A stretch of 64,000 nucleotides of DNA, from assembly GCF_032854445.1 (NCBI RefSeq), contig NC_088304.1, forward strand, positions 31,629,732 to 31,693,731, read 5' to 3'. The notes under the pieces were generated by a model, which made no database searches, was not told the origin of the DNA, and worked only from the letters and a program-made list of their open reading frames with translations. This document shows, one piece after another, positions 1 to 11,991 of the stretch. The number at the start of each line of letters is the position of its first letter. Positions within the stretch are counted from its first letter, which is position 1. This DNA comes from Liolophura sinensis. Its lineage: Eukaryota > Mollusca > Polyplacophora > Chitonida > Chitonidae. The translations under genes and the position numbers were made by a program.

Positions 1-1257
1 GTATCTTTTGACTGTACGTCTCCGGGAAGCAGTGTGTGTGCAGTGTATCACTATATCTTTTGACCGTAGTCTCCAGGAAGCAGTGCGTGTGCAGTGTATC
101 ACTGTATCTTTTGACTGTACATCTCCGGGAAGCAGTGCGTGTGCAGTGTATCACTGTAACTTTTGACCGTACGTCTCCAGGAAGCAGTGCGTGTGCAGTG
201 TATCACTGTATCTTTTGACCGTAGTCTCCAGGAAGCAGTGCGTGTGCAGTGTATCACTGTATCTTTTGACTGTACGTCTCCAGGAAACAGTGCGTGTGCA
301 GTGTATCACTGTATCTTTTGACTGTGTGTCTCCAGGAAGCAGTGCGTGTGCAGTGTATCACTATATCTTTTGACCGTAGTCTCCAGGAATCAGTGTGTGT
401 GCAGTGTATTACTGTATATTTTGACCGTAGTCTCCAGGAAGCAGTGCGTGTGCAGTGTATCACTGTATCTTTTGACTGTACGTCTCCGGGAAGCAGTGTG
501 TGTGCAGACTATCACTATATGTTTTGACCGTAGTCTCCAGGAAGCAGTGCGTGTGCAGTGTATCACTGTATCTTTTGACTGTACATCTCCGGGAAGCAGT
601 GCGTGTGCAGTGTATCACTGTAACTTTTGACTGTACGTCTCAAGGAAGCAGTGCGTGTGCAGTGTATCACTGTATCTTTTGACCGTAGTCTCCAGGAAGC
701 AGTGCGTGTGCAGTGTATCACTGTATCTTTTGACTGTACGTCTCCAGGAAACAGTGCGTGTGCAGTGTATCACTGTATCTTTTGACTGTACGTCTCCAGG
801 AAGCAGTGCGTGTGCAGTGTATCACTGTATCTTTTGACTGTACATCTCCAGGAAGCAGTGCGTGTGCAATGTATCACTGTATCTTTTGACTGTACGTCTC
901 CAGGGAGCAGAGTTTGTGCAGTGTATCACTGTATCTTTTGACCGTAGTCTCCAGGAAGCAGTGCGTGTGCAGTATATCACTGTATGTTTTGACCGTACGT
1001 CTCCAGGAAGCAGTGCGTGTGCTGTGTATCACTGTATCTTTTGACTGTAGTCTCCAGGAAGAAGTGCGTGTGCTGTGTGTTACTGTATATTTTGACTGTA
1101 CATCTCCAGGAAGCAGTGCGTGTGCAGTGTATCACTAGATCTTTTGACCGTAGTCTCCAGGAAGCAGTGCTTGTGCAGTGTATCACTAGATCTTTTGACC
1201 GTAGTCTCCAGGAAGCAGTGTGTGTGTAGTGTATCACTTTATCTTCTGACCGTACGT
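1..1257. repeat. Minisatellite array, 51/52-bp unit
   Basis: About 24 head-to-tail copies of a 51- or 52-bp unit; the array is cut by the left edge of the window. The unit core reads TCTCCAGGAAGCAGTGCGTG followed by TGCAGTGTATCACTGTATCT and TTTTGACYGTA. The length difference comes from one extra C before GTCTCC. Variants such as GGGAAGCAG, GGAAACAG and CTGTAACTTT recur in the same order about 464 bp apart, so there is a nine-unit higher-order repeat. Short open frames on both strands (60-94 codons) follow the unit period and are not genes. Confidence 0.97.
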
Positions 1258-2074
1258 GATTCCTGGCTTGATCCCGATTAATGGATTATGGGTTTTACCA
1301 GAAGTTGATCTGTCCCTTAACAATCAACACGTGGTACTTATCCAGCTCATTTCATAAGATATGACTTGGCCAGTCAGGTGGCCCAAAACTGTGAATATCT
1401 GCTCTGTTGTGGCAAGTGTTAAAGTGCACAGTGCGTAATGCAAATGCAACATATTATATTAAACTAACAAATAAACTTTGGTAGAGCCTAAATATTTTTT
1501 TATATGCAGACCATGATTTGGACACATTCATTTTGGTATACACACTACACACCCTTTGCATGGGCAGATTTTAAAGCTGCTTTTGTATCCAAGGTTCTTT
1601 TTAATACTTTGTAGACCATATAAGCAATTATTGTATTTTACTGGAAAATCAGCATTTTTCCAATTTTCAGTGATATATTTTGATCAACTCTGATTGATTC
1701 ACCAGCCTGTAATATAAAGACACTGTGATATCTGATTTGTTTCTTACCAGAAAAACTAAGGTGTAAAAAAAAAGGTATCTTTTGTGCTTCTGAAAGATCA
1801 TTTTTACGCACATGTATTACATTTTAAAAAGTTAAAACACAGTAAAGTGCTGCCATACTCTGATGACCCTGCTTGCACATATGACTTTACAATACACTAT
1901 AGTTGGCAGACAAAATCCCAGAAGCCCCAAACATACCTGTGTATGTTACAACAACAACTTGATCAATGAATGAAACTGAACTCATCAGTATTAGTTCATT
2001 CCTACGATGATGACGCCTTATTGCAGATGGATGAATGGACATGCTGAACAAAAGAAAAAAGTTCAACAAAAGTT
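1258..2074. other. AT-rich non-repetitive spacer
   Basis: Low-GC sequence with homopolymer runs and no recognisable gene or repeat. A consensus minus-strand splice donor (CTG then GTAAGA) is at about 1743-1751, but the sequence upstream of it on that strand has no useful open frame. Confidence 0.5.
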
Positions 2075-2131
2075 TTGTGCAGGATACTGATCCACTATTG
2101 CACTTCCTGTGAGAAAAAAGGGGGCCGCAAA

Positions 2132-2482
2132 ATGGCGTCCTACGGCATACAAAATGAGGAAGCAAAAGCATCAGAGGTTATAAACAAGACAGCTACCAGG
2201 TGTCACAAAATGAAGTCCCAAATGGGAATCGATGCAAAAAGAAAAAAAAAAAAAAAGGAACGAAGCCCTAATGAGCTTCTAAGACAGAGTGGCAGGAGCT
2301 TAATCACAAGTCATGCTATCGTTGATTTTTTTCAGACTTGTCAGATGCGTGTCAAGGTGTTAGACAAAAGTAAAGATTTACGCACACAGCCTGGCACGCG
2401 ATCACGAGACCTGGTACATGGAATAAACAAAAGTTGGCATGTAGAGGAAATAACACAGGGCGATATATTGCTTGACATTTAA
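2132..2482 (+). CDS. Possible small Lys-rich ORF or exon pair (hypothetical)
   Basis: The frame starts at an ATG in a good Kozak context (GCAAAATGGCG: A at -3, G at +4) and stays open for 116 codons to TAA. The start lies in a small CpG-richer patch (GGGGCCGC). A poly-Lys stretch is encoded by an A-rich run near 2237-2256. A strong acceptor, GTTGATTTTTTTCAG, ends near 2335, and a weak donor CCAG/GTGTCA sits near 2197-2204, so the A-rich part could also be an intron; the frame is open either way. The product is not recognised. A chance ORF of this length is quite possible here. Confidence 0.25.
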   Translation: MASYGIQNEEAKASEVINKTATRCHKMKSQMGIDAKRKKKKKERSPNELLRQSGRSLITSHAIVDFFQTCQMRVKVLDKSKDLRTQPGTRSRDLVHGINKSWHVEEITQGDILLDI

Positions 2483-3328
2483 AGTACATAAACCCCAAAG
2501 ATGGTGACCAATGAAATTTGAAAATCATAAAAAATAAACAGAATGGATTGATCGAAAGATCTAGGATTCCCGAGGATCCATGGCACTTTCTTCACCTAAT
2601 CAATTTGATTGCTACAATATCGTCCTGCGCATTTGTTGCAATAAAAACTTCTTAATAAAAGCTCTACTCATTCTAAGCTCAAACAAAATTTGATTAAATT
2701 TTTATCGGCAATTCTGGAAATATTGGATGAACAAAATTATGAACTTCTACAATGTCCAAATGTCAACAAAAGTATGAACAGACACACCAGAGACCCTCAA
2801 AAACTGAAGTACAGACCCTTGTCATAACTTTTAAACTTCAAATTAAATTTAATTAACTTGATATCAGCTTTTTGGCAGATAATGCACAGACAAGGTAAAA
2901 ATGTCACAGTACTGACTAAATAGGCAGTGATCAGTTGATTAATTCTAAAAGGACAAATAAGCAGACGCCTGGCAATATTTGATCAATTGTCAAAGCCTTT
3001 GACGACAGGTTGCCTATAATTATAGTCGATTGATATAGGGTATTTTATATATCACAGTCTATTCTTACACACAGCGTTAACTTTTTCCAAGTTGCCTGTA
3101 CTTAAATGAAGAAAATCTTATTCTTACACTGACAACTACAGCCTGTTTTTACAAATGGCCTTGCATTGTTTTTTTTTTTTTGTTGTTGTTTTTTTACAAA
3201 AGATCATTTCCTTGGAGTGAGAAGAGGAGGGGTGCATTGAAAAAAGGAAGGTGATCTGTATTAACACAGATGAAAGGGTAGCAGGGAGTTGGAGAGGCAG
3301 GTAGAGCAGACTGATAATTCACTTACCC
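2483..3328. other. AT-rich spacer without recognised feature
   Basis: The stretch holds AT-rich sequence, a T-rich run at about 3169-3195 and a purine-rich patch near 3219-3300. No gene, SINE or tandem repeat was recognised. Confidence 0.5.
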
Positions 3329-3502
3329 TTATTCCTCAACCTTTTTGCAGGTGAAAGAGCAACTTTCAGCGCAATTTATACACATTTTCGTAGTTGTCTA
3401 ATTTCAGGGCTTATTATGCAAAAGGTATAATTTTATCAGTTTACACAGAATAATGCCTTCACAAAATGCTTGAACAAACACTTGAGAAAAGGTTGAAGAA
3501 TT
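3329..3502. mobile_element. MITE-like element, family M2 (copy 1)
   Basis: This 174-bp element has terminal inverted repeats: the left end reads TTATTCCTCAACCTTTTTGC and the right end GAAAAGGTTGAAGAATTA. The interior carries GAAAGAGCAACTTTCAG and TATAATTTTATCAG, shared with copies at 13238, 24170 and 42820. It has no coding capacity, so it is a non-autonomous DNA-transposon-like unit. The superfamily is not identified. Confidence 0.65.
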
Positions 3503-4210
3503 ACAGCATACGTGTACAATACACATGTGCTGACTAGAACTGGGTTCATACTGGTAAACTCAGCCAACTGTCCAACTATGGTGGGTGAAAGAGGCTGCAA
3601 GATCTTTTCTGGACTCAGAATCAGAACATTCTTTCTTAGCTTTCAAATGGTTTCCTTACTTTTTATATTTCACATGCTTACAATTGGGGTAAAACTACAG
3701 AAGTAAATTTTCTCCAGGTTTTACTTTGTGTGTCAGCTGGGAGTTATATTTTAGGTTTTAAAAACTTTGGACCAGAAGAATGCTTAAGAATGCCACATTC
3801 CTGAAAACATTTACTTAGAAACAACAAATAATTCATTTACAGCTGGTTGCCATAGTGACTGGATTTACAGAAAGCTTAAAAAACATCACACATTTTGACA
3901 TTTCAATAAATTATTTACAGCACTGGTGGGTTACATGCTGTAAACAAAAGAGATTTAAATTTTGAATTGGTTTTATTTTTGAAAGAACAAATTACTTGTG
4001 TCTTTAATGCTTAATATATGGCTTTTTCTGCAAAACTTTAAAACCTTTTCACGCTGGTCGTATTTTGGGGTCACAGCCTTAATATTAATACAATTCCAAC
4101 AGGAAAAATAGAAAAAAGTTCATTACTATGTCCTACCAGGTGAGTCTTCCCTCAATGGGTTGAAAAGCAATGTCCCTTCTTTTGATTTCAATGCTGTTTG
4201 AAATCATATT
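3503..4210. other. AT-rich spacer
   Basis: Low-GC sequence with an isolated 64-codon open frame (3512-3706) that resembles nothing recognised and has an average Kozak context. No other signal seen. Confidence 0.45.
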
Positions 4211-4346
4211 CAGATCTTCCCAGGTATTGTCGGAGCTGAAGCCAGCATGGGCTGGACGACCTCACAGCTGCAGCACAGGTGAGAGGCTCTTGAGTCATTG
4301 CGCTGTGCTTAGGCATGCTAACCACTTTGGCCACGGAAGAACCAGA
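4211..4346 (-). mobile_element. SINE-A fragment (head and body)
   Basis: The head half of SINE-A in reverse orientation. It shows body sequence GAAGCCAGCATGGGCTGGA, the GAGAGGCTCTTGAGTCATTG block, and the complement of the A box near GCTAACCACTTTGGCCACGG. The tail half and AAATA repeats are missing. Confidence 0.7.
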
Positions 4347-5250
4347 ACTCAGGATATAGTGTTTTACTTTGTATTTACTATGCAATTATTCAAATGTGTC
4401 AAAATCTAGGCTTGATATAATCAAGACAGCCGGTTCATGAAATCTGCAATTACATTCATTTCTATTCCCTAAAAAATATGATTATTTCAGGGGACTGATT
4501 TGATTCAATTCAAATATTCAAGGTCTGTGAAATGAACTGATAATGCACCTATATGAACAATAAGCATACACTGCGTTAAATCAACGTAATCTCTCTACAA
4601 CAGCCCTCACAACACGGAAATAGTTTGATATTCATCAATTCTAGAAGGTCAGGTTTCAGCTAATACGGAGAAATCCCAGGGATGACGACAAGGAAAGGAC
4701 GAAATTTACAGCCAACTCATCAAAAATAAATCTGTCTCATTCGAAATTGCATCTCTGTGGCTGAGAACATAAAATACCTCCATCTGCTACACAACTCTTC
4801 TGTGTACGAGATTACAAAACAATGGCATCAAATTTCCATCCACACAGCCTCAGCAAGATATTGATCATCAGTTACCGGAGAGGAGAAGTAATAAAAAAAA
4901 TACTCAAATTATCGGTAAATAAGAGCTTCATAAGCCATTATGCTCCACCAGATATAAGTCGTTCTATTTTAGCACGAAATTTTTTATCCTCCACTCTGAA
5001 AATAATACTGCCATAAATCCTACACGCTCATCCTGAATTCATCCCAACAGGTCTTCATGTATTCAATATTAACAACATGTACTGTAATTTATAGAAAAAT
5101 TCCCATGTAAATAAGCGGTAAAATGAATTTTTCTACACTGGCAGATTTCAAGTGACCTGAAAGATGCAGAAACAAGTATTGATCATGTACCGTCAATGAA
5201 AAACTGACGGGCAATAATTTTTTTCTGGAACTGGTCATTGGCTTTAATCT
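4347..5250. other. AT-rich spacer
   Basis: No recognisable gene or repeat. A 64-codon open frame at 4822-5016 is AT-rich and unconvincing. Confidence 0.45.
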
Positions 5251-5642
5251 TTAAAGGCAAAGGCCACTCTAAGATGGAGCATATATCAGATGAAAGACCA
5301 TTAAAAACTCCTCAGGAGAATAGCTGAATTCGTTTGGCCTGAAATAATTCACTTCAAGGTCAAATCAGCAAATGCATGCATAGATCTATATGTATACTGA
5401 CTTTAAATGATGAAAAGTAGCAGTCAAATGTGGGTTAAGAAGCGAAAATCCTTACGTGATGACACTGGTCCTACTGTGCTCAGAAAAGACCACCACAGAA
5501 TAAAATATTCCAATGCCTTTGGCTAGGTTAAACAAATTGTAACAAAAAAATAAATAAATAAATCCAACTATCTTCCTGAAGAGTTTTTAATGGTTTTTTT
5601 CAACTGACACATACTTCATTTCAGTGTTTTCTTTGCCTTTAA
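5251..5642. mobile_element. MITE-like element, family M1 (TTAA-bounded)
   Basis: A 392-bp element bounded by TTAA on both sides, with imperfect terminal inverted repeats of about 57 bp. The left end reads TTAAAGGCAAAGG and continues to ATTAAAAACTC at about 5311; the right end begins GAGTTTTTAATGG and closes CTTTGCCTTTAA. A second copy of 389 bp at 41301-41689 has the same ends and interior (AGATCTATATGTATA, CCACAGAATA, GGTTAAA). TTAA borders suggest a piggyBac-type target, but no transposase is present. The right end directly abuts the 70-bp tandem array. Confidence 0.75.
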
Positions 5643-7288
5643 TATATAGGGCCCCTCCAGCTAATACACCACAAACTGTCTAATTCTCTGTGTGGGACTG
5701 TGAATCAGTTGATTTATAGGGCCCCACCTCCTCATATACCACAAACTGTCCAATTCTCTGTGTGGGACTGTGAATCAGTTGATTTATGGGGCCCCTCCCC
5801 CTCATACACCACAAACTGTCTAATTCTCCGTGTGAGACAACGAATCAGTTGATTTATAGGGCCCCTCCTCCTCATATACCACAAACTGGTCCTACTGTGC
5901 TCAGAAAAGACCACCATAGAATAAAATATTCCAATGCCTTTGGCTAGGTTAAACAAATTGAGTTTTTAATGGTTTTTTTCAACTGACACATACTTCATTT
6001 CAGTGTTTTCTTTGCCTTTAATATATAGGGCCCCTCCAGCTCATACACCACAAACTGTCTAATTCTCTGTGTGGGACTGTGAATCAGTTGATTTATAGGA
6101 CCCCTCCAGCTCATACACCACAAACTGTCTAATTCTCTGTGTAGGACAACAAATCAGTTGATTTATAGGGCCCCTCCTCCTCATATACCACAAAGTGTCT
6201 AATTCTCTGTGTGGGACTGTGAATCAGTTGATTTATAGGGACCCTCCAGCTCATACACCACAAACTGTCCAATTCTCTTTATGGGACTGTGAATCAGTTG
6301 ATTTATAGGGACCCTCCAGCTCATACACCACAAACTGTCTAATTCTCTGTGAGGGATTGTGAATCAGTTGATTTATAGGGACCCTCCAGCTCATACACCA
6401 CAAACTGTCCAATTCTCTGTGTGGGACTGTGAATCAGTTGATTTATAGGGACCCTCCAGCTCATACACCACAAACTGTCTAATTCTCTGTGTAGGACTGT
6501 GAATCAGTTGATTTGTAGGGACCCTCCAGCTCATACACCACAAACTGTCTAATTCTCTGTGTGGGACTGTGAATCAGTTGATTTGTAGGGACCCTCCAGC
6601 TCATACACCACAAACTGTCTAATTCTCTGTGTGGGACTGTGAATCAGTTGATTTGTAGGGACCCTCCAGCTCATACACCACAAACTGTCCAATTCTCTGT
6701 GTGGGACTGTGAATCAGTTGATTTATAGGGACCCTCCAGCTCATACACCACAAACTGTCCAATTCTCTTTATGGGACTGTGAATCAGTTGATTTGTAGGG
6801 ACCCTCCAGCTCATACACCACAAACTGTCCAATTCTCTGTGTGGGACTGTGAATCAGTTGATTTGTAGGGACCCTCCAGCTCATACACCACAAACTGTCC
6901 AATTCTCTGTGTGGGACTGTGAATCAGTTGATTTATAGGGACCCCTCCAGCTCATACACCACAAACTGTCTAATTCTCTTTGTGGGACTGTGAATCAGTT
7001 GATTTGTAGGGACCCTCCAGCTCATACACCACAAACTGTCTAATTCTCTGTGTAGGACTGTGAATCAGTTGATTTATAGGGACCCTCCAGCTCATACAGC
7101 ACAAACTGTCCAATTCTCTGTGTGGGACTGTGAATCAGTTGATTTATAGGGACCCTCCAGCTCATACACCACAAACTGTCCAATTCTCTGTGTGGGACTG
7201 TGAATCAGTTGATTTATAGGGACCCTCCAGCTCATACACCACAAGCTGTCTAATTATCTATGTTGGACTGTGGATCAGTTGATTTATA
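5642..7288. repeat. Minisatellite array, 70-bp unit, interrupted by MITE M1 sequence
   Basis: About 21 copies of a 70-bp unit with core CTCATACACCACAAACTGTC, TAATTCTCTGTGTGGGACTG and TGAATCAGTTGATTTATAGG. The array begins right at the end of the M1 element. At about 5885-6019 it is interrupted by a partial copy of the M1 3' half, the same sequence as 5464-5642 minus about 43 bp. Units left of the interruption read GGGCCCCTCC, those further right GGGACCCTCC, so the right part is a homogenised expansion. Confidence 0.97.
5885..6019. mobile_element. Duplicated 3' part of MITE M1 inside the 70-bp array
   Basis: The block starting ACTGGTCCTACTGTGCTCAG and ending CTTTGCCTTTAA is nearly identical to 5464-5642 but lacks the stretch between ACAAATTG and GAGTTTTT (about 43 bp, including the ATAAATAAATAAAT run). 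The left junction with the array is at shared ACTG bases, consistent with an unequal exchange at microhomology. Confidence 0.85.
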
Positions 7289-7527
7289 TTTTATCATTTG
7301 TTATTTTTTCATTCTTATTGAGACTACGCTATTGAGATAATGTTTTACTAGAAGTAATTCTCTTGCTTGATGATACTATGGCTTTGTATTCAGCCAGGAA
7401 GACAGCAACAGCAGCAAAACCAGAGCAGACACGACTGTTGACAAATATAGTCACATGTAACAGGTGAAAAATGGCCGACTTACCACTGCTGTTTTATTGT
7501 TTTATTCAAATTGTTCACGTAAGTGCT
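7289..7527. other. Short AT-rich spacer
   Basis: Sequence between the 70-bp array and the repeat fragment at 7528. A consensus minus-strand donor (GTG then GTAAGT) lies near 7479-7488, with no convincing exon upstream of it. Confidence 0.4.
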
Positions 7528-7602
7528 TATATATGAATGAATGATTATGGTTTAATGTTACCTTGGCAGTACTTCAGCCATATCATGGCGATAAATGCTT
7601 AT
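7528..7602 (+). mobile_element. Fragment of a third dispersed repeat (SINE-C-like)
   Basis: The motif ATGAATGAATGATTATGGTT followed by CAGCCATATCATGGCGATAA matches, in reverse complement, the sequence at 50776-50853. Only this end is preserved. The full element is not seen in the window. Confidence 0.5.
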
Positions 7603-7772
7603 ATAGTAGCAAGTTACATCCTCCCTAGTACCAGTGCTTGAACTGAATTATGAATGGGTAACAAAATAGAGAGTGGTGTGGCAATGGCAATATAATAGAC
7701 ATCACTGGTCCAGAATTACTCCAAATGTTGTATTGTCATCACATTTTATAGACAAAGGCATTTAAACAATGC

Positions 7773-7937
7773 GGGGGGCCTCCGTGGCTCAGTTGGTTAG
7801 CGTGATAGCGCAGCGTAATGATCCAAGAGCCTATCAACAAGGCAGTCGCTGTGAGTTCACCACAATGCTGGCCACAATCGCATAAGTGAAATATTCTCGA
7901 ATACGCAGAAAACACCAATCAAATAAATAAATAAATG
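7773..7937 (+). mobile_element. SINE-A, internally deleted, with target-site duplication
   Basis: Plus orientation. The tRNA-like head is GGGCCTCCGTGGCTCAGTTG with A-box sequence TGGCTCAGTTGGTTAGC and B-box-like GTGAGTTCACC. The middle of the body is deleted, and the conserved tail block ATAAGTGAAATATTC precedes CACCAATCAAATAAATAAAT. The 9-bp direct repeat AAACAATGC flanks it at 7764-7772 and 7938-7946, a target-site duplication. Confidence 0.9.
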
Positions 7938-7946
7938 AAACAATGC

Positions 7947-9974
7947 CAATTGGGACGATCTATGACAAATGAGGTGGGAATTGAAGACGTCCAGAAATAT
8001 TGAAAAATGCTCTTGTCAGCGTTCAAGAGTCATGTGAAAAACCCACAGCCATATTGTTGTATCTGGCAAGCAGTGCATGGTCAATAATTTACTGCAAATC
8101 ACGTACAGTCAGGTGTTTTTGTAGTCAATTTCCACTGATATGTCACGCCTTGACTGGGGAGAAATTCAATTACGAAAACGCAAGTTTTATAAGATTAAAT
8201 GTATGGAACTGCGCTGATTTCCCTGCTGAATATAACACGCTTACTTTCATGAGAAACTTGCCAAATAAACAGAGTTGAGTCCATGCACCTGGGACTAATC
8301 AGAAAATGATTTGATTTTCAGCTGATTTTCTTACCCTGGACTAACAACCGACAAATTACACCCGACAGAAAATTAATCTTCACTGCTTTTTTTCCCCACG
8401 TCTACTCCCATAAATTTTTTAGGGTCGCAGATTTGATGTAGACATCACATCATCTCTGACAGCGAGACATCGCTTAGTGAGAGCGACTCTCACAGATGTA
8501 AAACTCTTGGGCCGCAGTGCGAGTGTCAAAAAGCATCAGCCACGCCAAAAAGCTTGGCATGGTCCTTACCTTCGACACCACAGCGCCAATGATTGATTTT
8601 ATGTCATTTTTGGAGGAAAAAATGTGAGCACTTTGGAAAAGTCATTTCCACTGTGCTGCCATTAGCACGGCCTATCACCCGTTTAGAATGTCTAACTGAT
8701 GACTTGTGGAATTGACGGAACATACATCAGACTGGGCCAAAGAAAACGAAAATAACAGTTGTCAATGGTTCAGCTCACACCATGTTCTTTCAGTTTCGTA
8801 AAAGCGGAGATTTTAACTATGAGGACTGCCTTTTAACATAAATTTATTTACATGACTGGTGTTTTACGCATTTTTCAAGAATGTTTCAATTATGACACCA
8901 GCCAGCGTTACAATTGGAGGAATTTACATAAACGTATGTCAAAAAGGGATGCGCAAGTGCAGCTCTGCGCACACTCTGTCAGTGTTTGAATGAGGCATTT
9001 CTCAGTCTATAATCTGATTTTTTGGAAGAATTAATTGAGTATGAAAGTTTTTTATGTTCAAATTTAAACTTCATTACATCTGATCTGTAAATTTTAGGCC
9101 ATTAGGTTTTTTTTGGAAGTACAGCAAAGAGCATTACTGTTATAATTAACATGGCAACAAGCATTTCATCATATATGTACATATAGCTCCAGGCAAAATT
9201 TCCCATGCACAATTTTACAAAGAATCTGAGAATATTCAATTCAGCTTGATATGTCCCATTAAATCTTATCATAGTACAATTCTAAACTATTAGGTCAGGG
9301 AAAGGTTTTATAAGATAAAAGACAAAAAGGATTTTCTGATATCGCTAACTTCATAAAATTTTTCTTCAAACTTGTCAAACATAATAAGCTCCTTATGAGT
9401 TAAAAATTCCTTTTACCTTCACCCTGATTGGTAGAAGACAGATAATCAGATTATAACCAATCAAAACATCCACTTCAGTTCCAACGCCTTCCCCGAAATT
9501 TATAAAGAGATGCTTGAGACATTTCGGCTTCACATATGGAGGCTTAAGATCCCCAAACCTGTGATTATTTCTCTCCCACTTACCTATTCAGATAACGAGA
9601 TAGCTTATTTTCTATATGAACTTGACATCCTTGTTGTATTATAGGGTTTATGTCATTCATGCTAGAACTGCCCATAATACATCACATGTGTAATATATAC
9701 ACCACTGAATGCTCAAATAATGTCAGAGTCAGGCTATTAACAAGCTCTCCACATAAAATTTAGCTCGCAGCAAGCCAGTAGCTTGCGTATGGTGTACCTA
9801 TGGAATGGTTTTTGAACACTGAAAGCAGGCATATATCCCAGGAGAATGTGAAGGCTAGATTGTGTGGCCTTGTAGTGGAATGCCAGAAGTCTGCTACAGG
9901 TGAGCTGGTCAGGTGAGCTAGTGGCTATTTTATAAGATTCACATCACAAGGATTAGAATAAAACAGCAGAGAGA
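7947..9974. other. Two-kilobase spacer, no confident gene
   Basis: Includes a 92-codon plus-strand open frame at 8000-8278 without recognisable motifs. A moderately GC-richer patch lies at about 8400-8700, with minus-strand donor-like sites at about 8332-8337 and 8564-8569; open frames upstream of those donors are short (15-23 codons) and lack strong acceptors. Remaining sequence is AT-rich. I see no supported feature. Confidence 0.4.
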
Positions 9975-9976
9975 TT

Positions 9977-10245
9977 ATGAATAATAATAATAATAATAAT
10001 AATAATGAATGCTTGGGGTTTACTGTGATATTTAACAATTTTTCCTTCATATGACGACAAGGAGTTATTAGATGCGCATACATATATTGTCTTCTTGTGG
10101 CAGGGCGATTCCATGCCGCCAAAATGTGAGGCGTAGCAAGTACCATTTTTAAAATCTTTGGTATGACTCACCCTGGGTTTGATCCCGAGGTGTCCTGACT
10201 TAGAGGCCGACGCTCTAACCACTAGGCCACCGAAACAGTACAGCA
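9977..10245 (-). mobile_element. SINE-B copy with AAT microsatellite tail
   Basis: Reverse orientation. On the plus strand it begins with (AAT)n at about 9978-10006, then GCTTGGGGTTTACTGTGATA, TCATATGACGACAAGG, GTCTTCTTGTGGCAGG, and ends with the complement of a tRNA-like head: CCTGGGTTTGATCCCGAG (B box) and GCTCTAACCACTAGGCCACC (A box). It lacks the CACCGGGCCAACCAGTC block present in longer copies. Confidence 0.85.
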
Positions 10246-11820
10246 AAGAGAATGAAAACATGACAGCTGACAAATGGTTACATGTAACTGGTGAAATACG
10301 AACTGTTGTTAAAGCTTACAGTGTGAGGAATTAAGGATGATGAACCCTGGTATCACATCCAAGACATGGCTCATTTTGCAACACACATGGCGGACAATTA
10401 TACTGTAGCATATGGCTCACAAAGAATAAGCCTCCTTTCAGGTAACTTTCCAATCACACTGTAACATGATGCTTACTTTAAGCAATACTAGGTCCAACAC
10501 AAGCACAAGGCTCACCAAGGCTCCAAAAACAATGACAGTGATGAAATCCAGAAATTCCCTGCCCAATACCAGACTAGGACCCAAACCCTTGAGAGTACAA
10601 GATCTTAACTACCAGTGAGGTATGTCGCTTGATGGAATGTCACAGCAACCCTCAACAGTACTATACTGTGTCTAAACACGAGAATTTGATTTTTGCCATC
10701 CCATAAAGTATTCAACTGTTCAATTCAAAGTATTTTGGGATTAGGGATTATAAAGACCTTTCCTTTTGAGTGTCTTTTTTTTGGCAACAGTTCTCAATAT
10801 TTAACAGGGATTAATAACAAATGTGGGATTCCGAAGTTTCGGACACTTCCTGGACAAAAACTCTCCGTGACTGCAAAATGGACTGATCCTACATCATTTA
10901 GAAAACAACTTGCAAAGATCGAAAGAAAAAAAGAAAAAAAAAAAAAGACCACAAATGGAAGACAAGGAAACTGCTCATTTTAATTATTCAAGACAGTAAG
11001 ATTGATGCCAAGATCATTTTTTAATCAGCATGCACACCGACACACTCACAAAAAAGTGATCATCATGCTAAGCAGAAAGAGTAAAAGAAAACATTTGATT
11101 TATGTTAATCCAAGATGTTGTCACCATAATGTCAGGGATACCCTGGACTTCATAACAAGGTGAAACGGAGATACATATTTGGATGAGCGACAACCTTTAT
11201 ACCTGAAAGGCCGCACACGATTTGAACACTGATTTCATTCATTCACCTGGAGCATTCCTTGAGTCTTTCCAACATCGCTGAAAGCTGTTTGCATGATTCT
11301 TTCCTAATTTTGTACTTTGTATACTTTCTTAATTTGGGGAATTGGCCCTGCAATTACTGACTTGAAATGTTCATGCTGGTTGATAGTGGGATACAAATGC
11401 CTGCTTCGATACATAGATTTATTAGCACAATCAGAATTCGAACCCATGAAATTTAAAAGGTCCACCAGTGTCAGAGTGATATAGAGAGCTGCACTTTAAA
11501 ACCTCATCCTTGATCAGAGGCAGTGTTCACACGCAATAAAGTCAAATTAACGATGCTTTCATGACAGAAAAGTGAAATCAAACAAGAGCTGTAAATTTAA
11601 TATACATTGCTGACACAGTTTTTTGTAAGTGGTCTGTTTTCAGATCATGCAAACATCCGGCCATGCTATACTGCAGTATGTAGAATACCTTGATCAGGTG
11701 TCAAGTAAGAAACTGGGTTAGGCACAAGATATAACCATGCATATACATACATGTATTTTCAAAATATCAGTATGTTTCAGTATGTACGACACTGATAATG
11801 CTTGAAAAGGTAAATAAACT
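10246..11820. other. AT-rich spacer
   Basis: No recognised repeat or gene. A 96-codon open frame at 10693-10983 ends in an A-rich Lys stretch and has no other feature of interest. Confidence 0.4.
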
Positions 11821-11991
11821 ACCCCTGGGCAGGACAAGGCGAAGGAATGAGGAGGACATCCTCTCATTGGTTTGTTGATAAATTCAAGGTGATAAACACT
11901 CTCTTCATTGTAACAACGCCTACTAAATCTAACGTTTACAAGCCACTCAGCGCTGTGCTAACAAATGTGCTTAAATTGAAAACACGCTTGG

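Noticed and set aside
8400-8700. GC-richer patch with donor-like AAG/GTAAGG and short open frames on both strands
   Set aside because: Open stretches are only about 20-40 codons, acceptors are poor, and no peptide is recognised.
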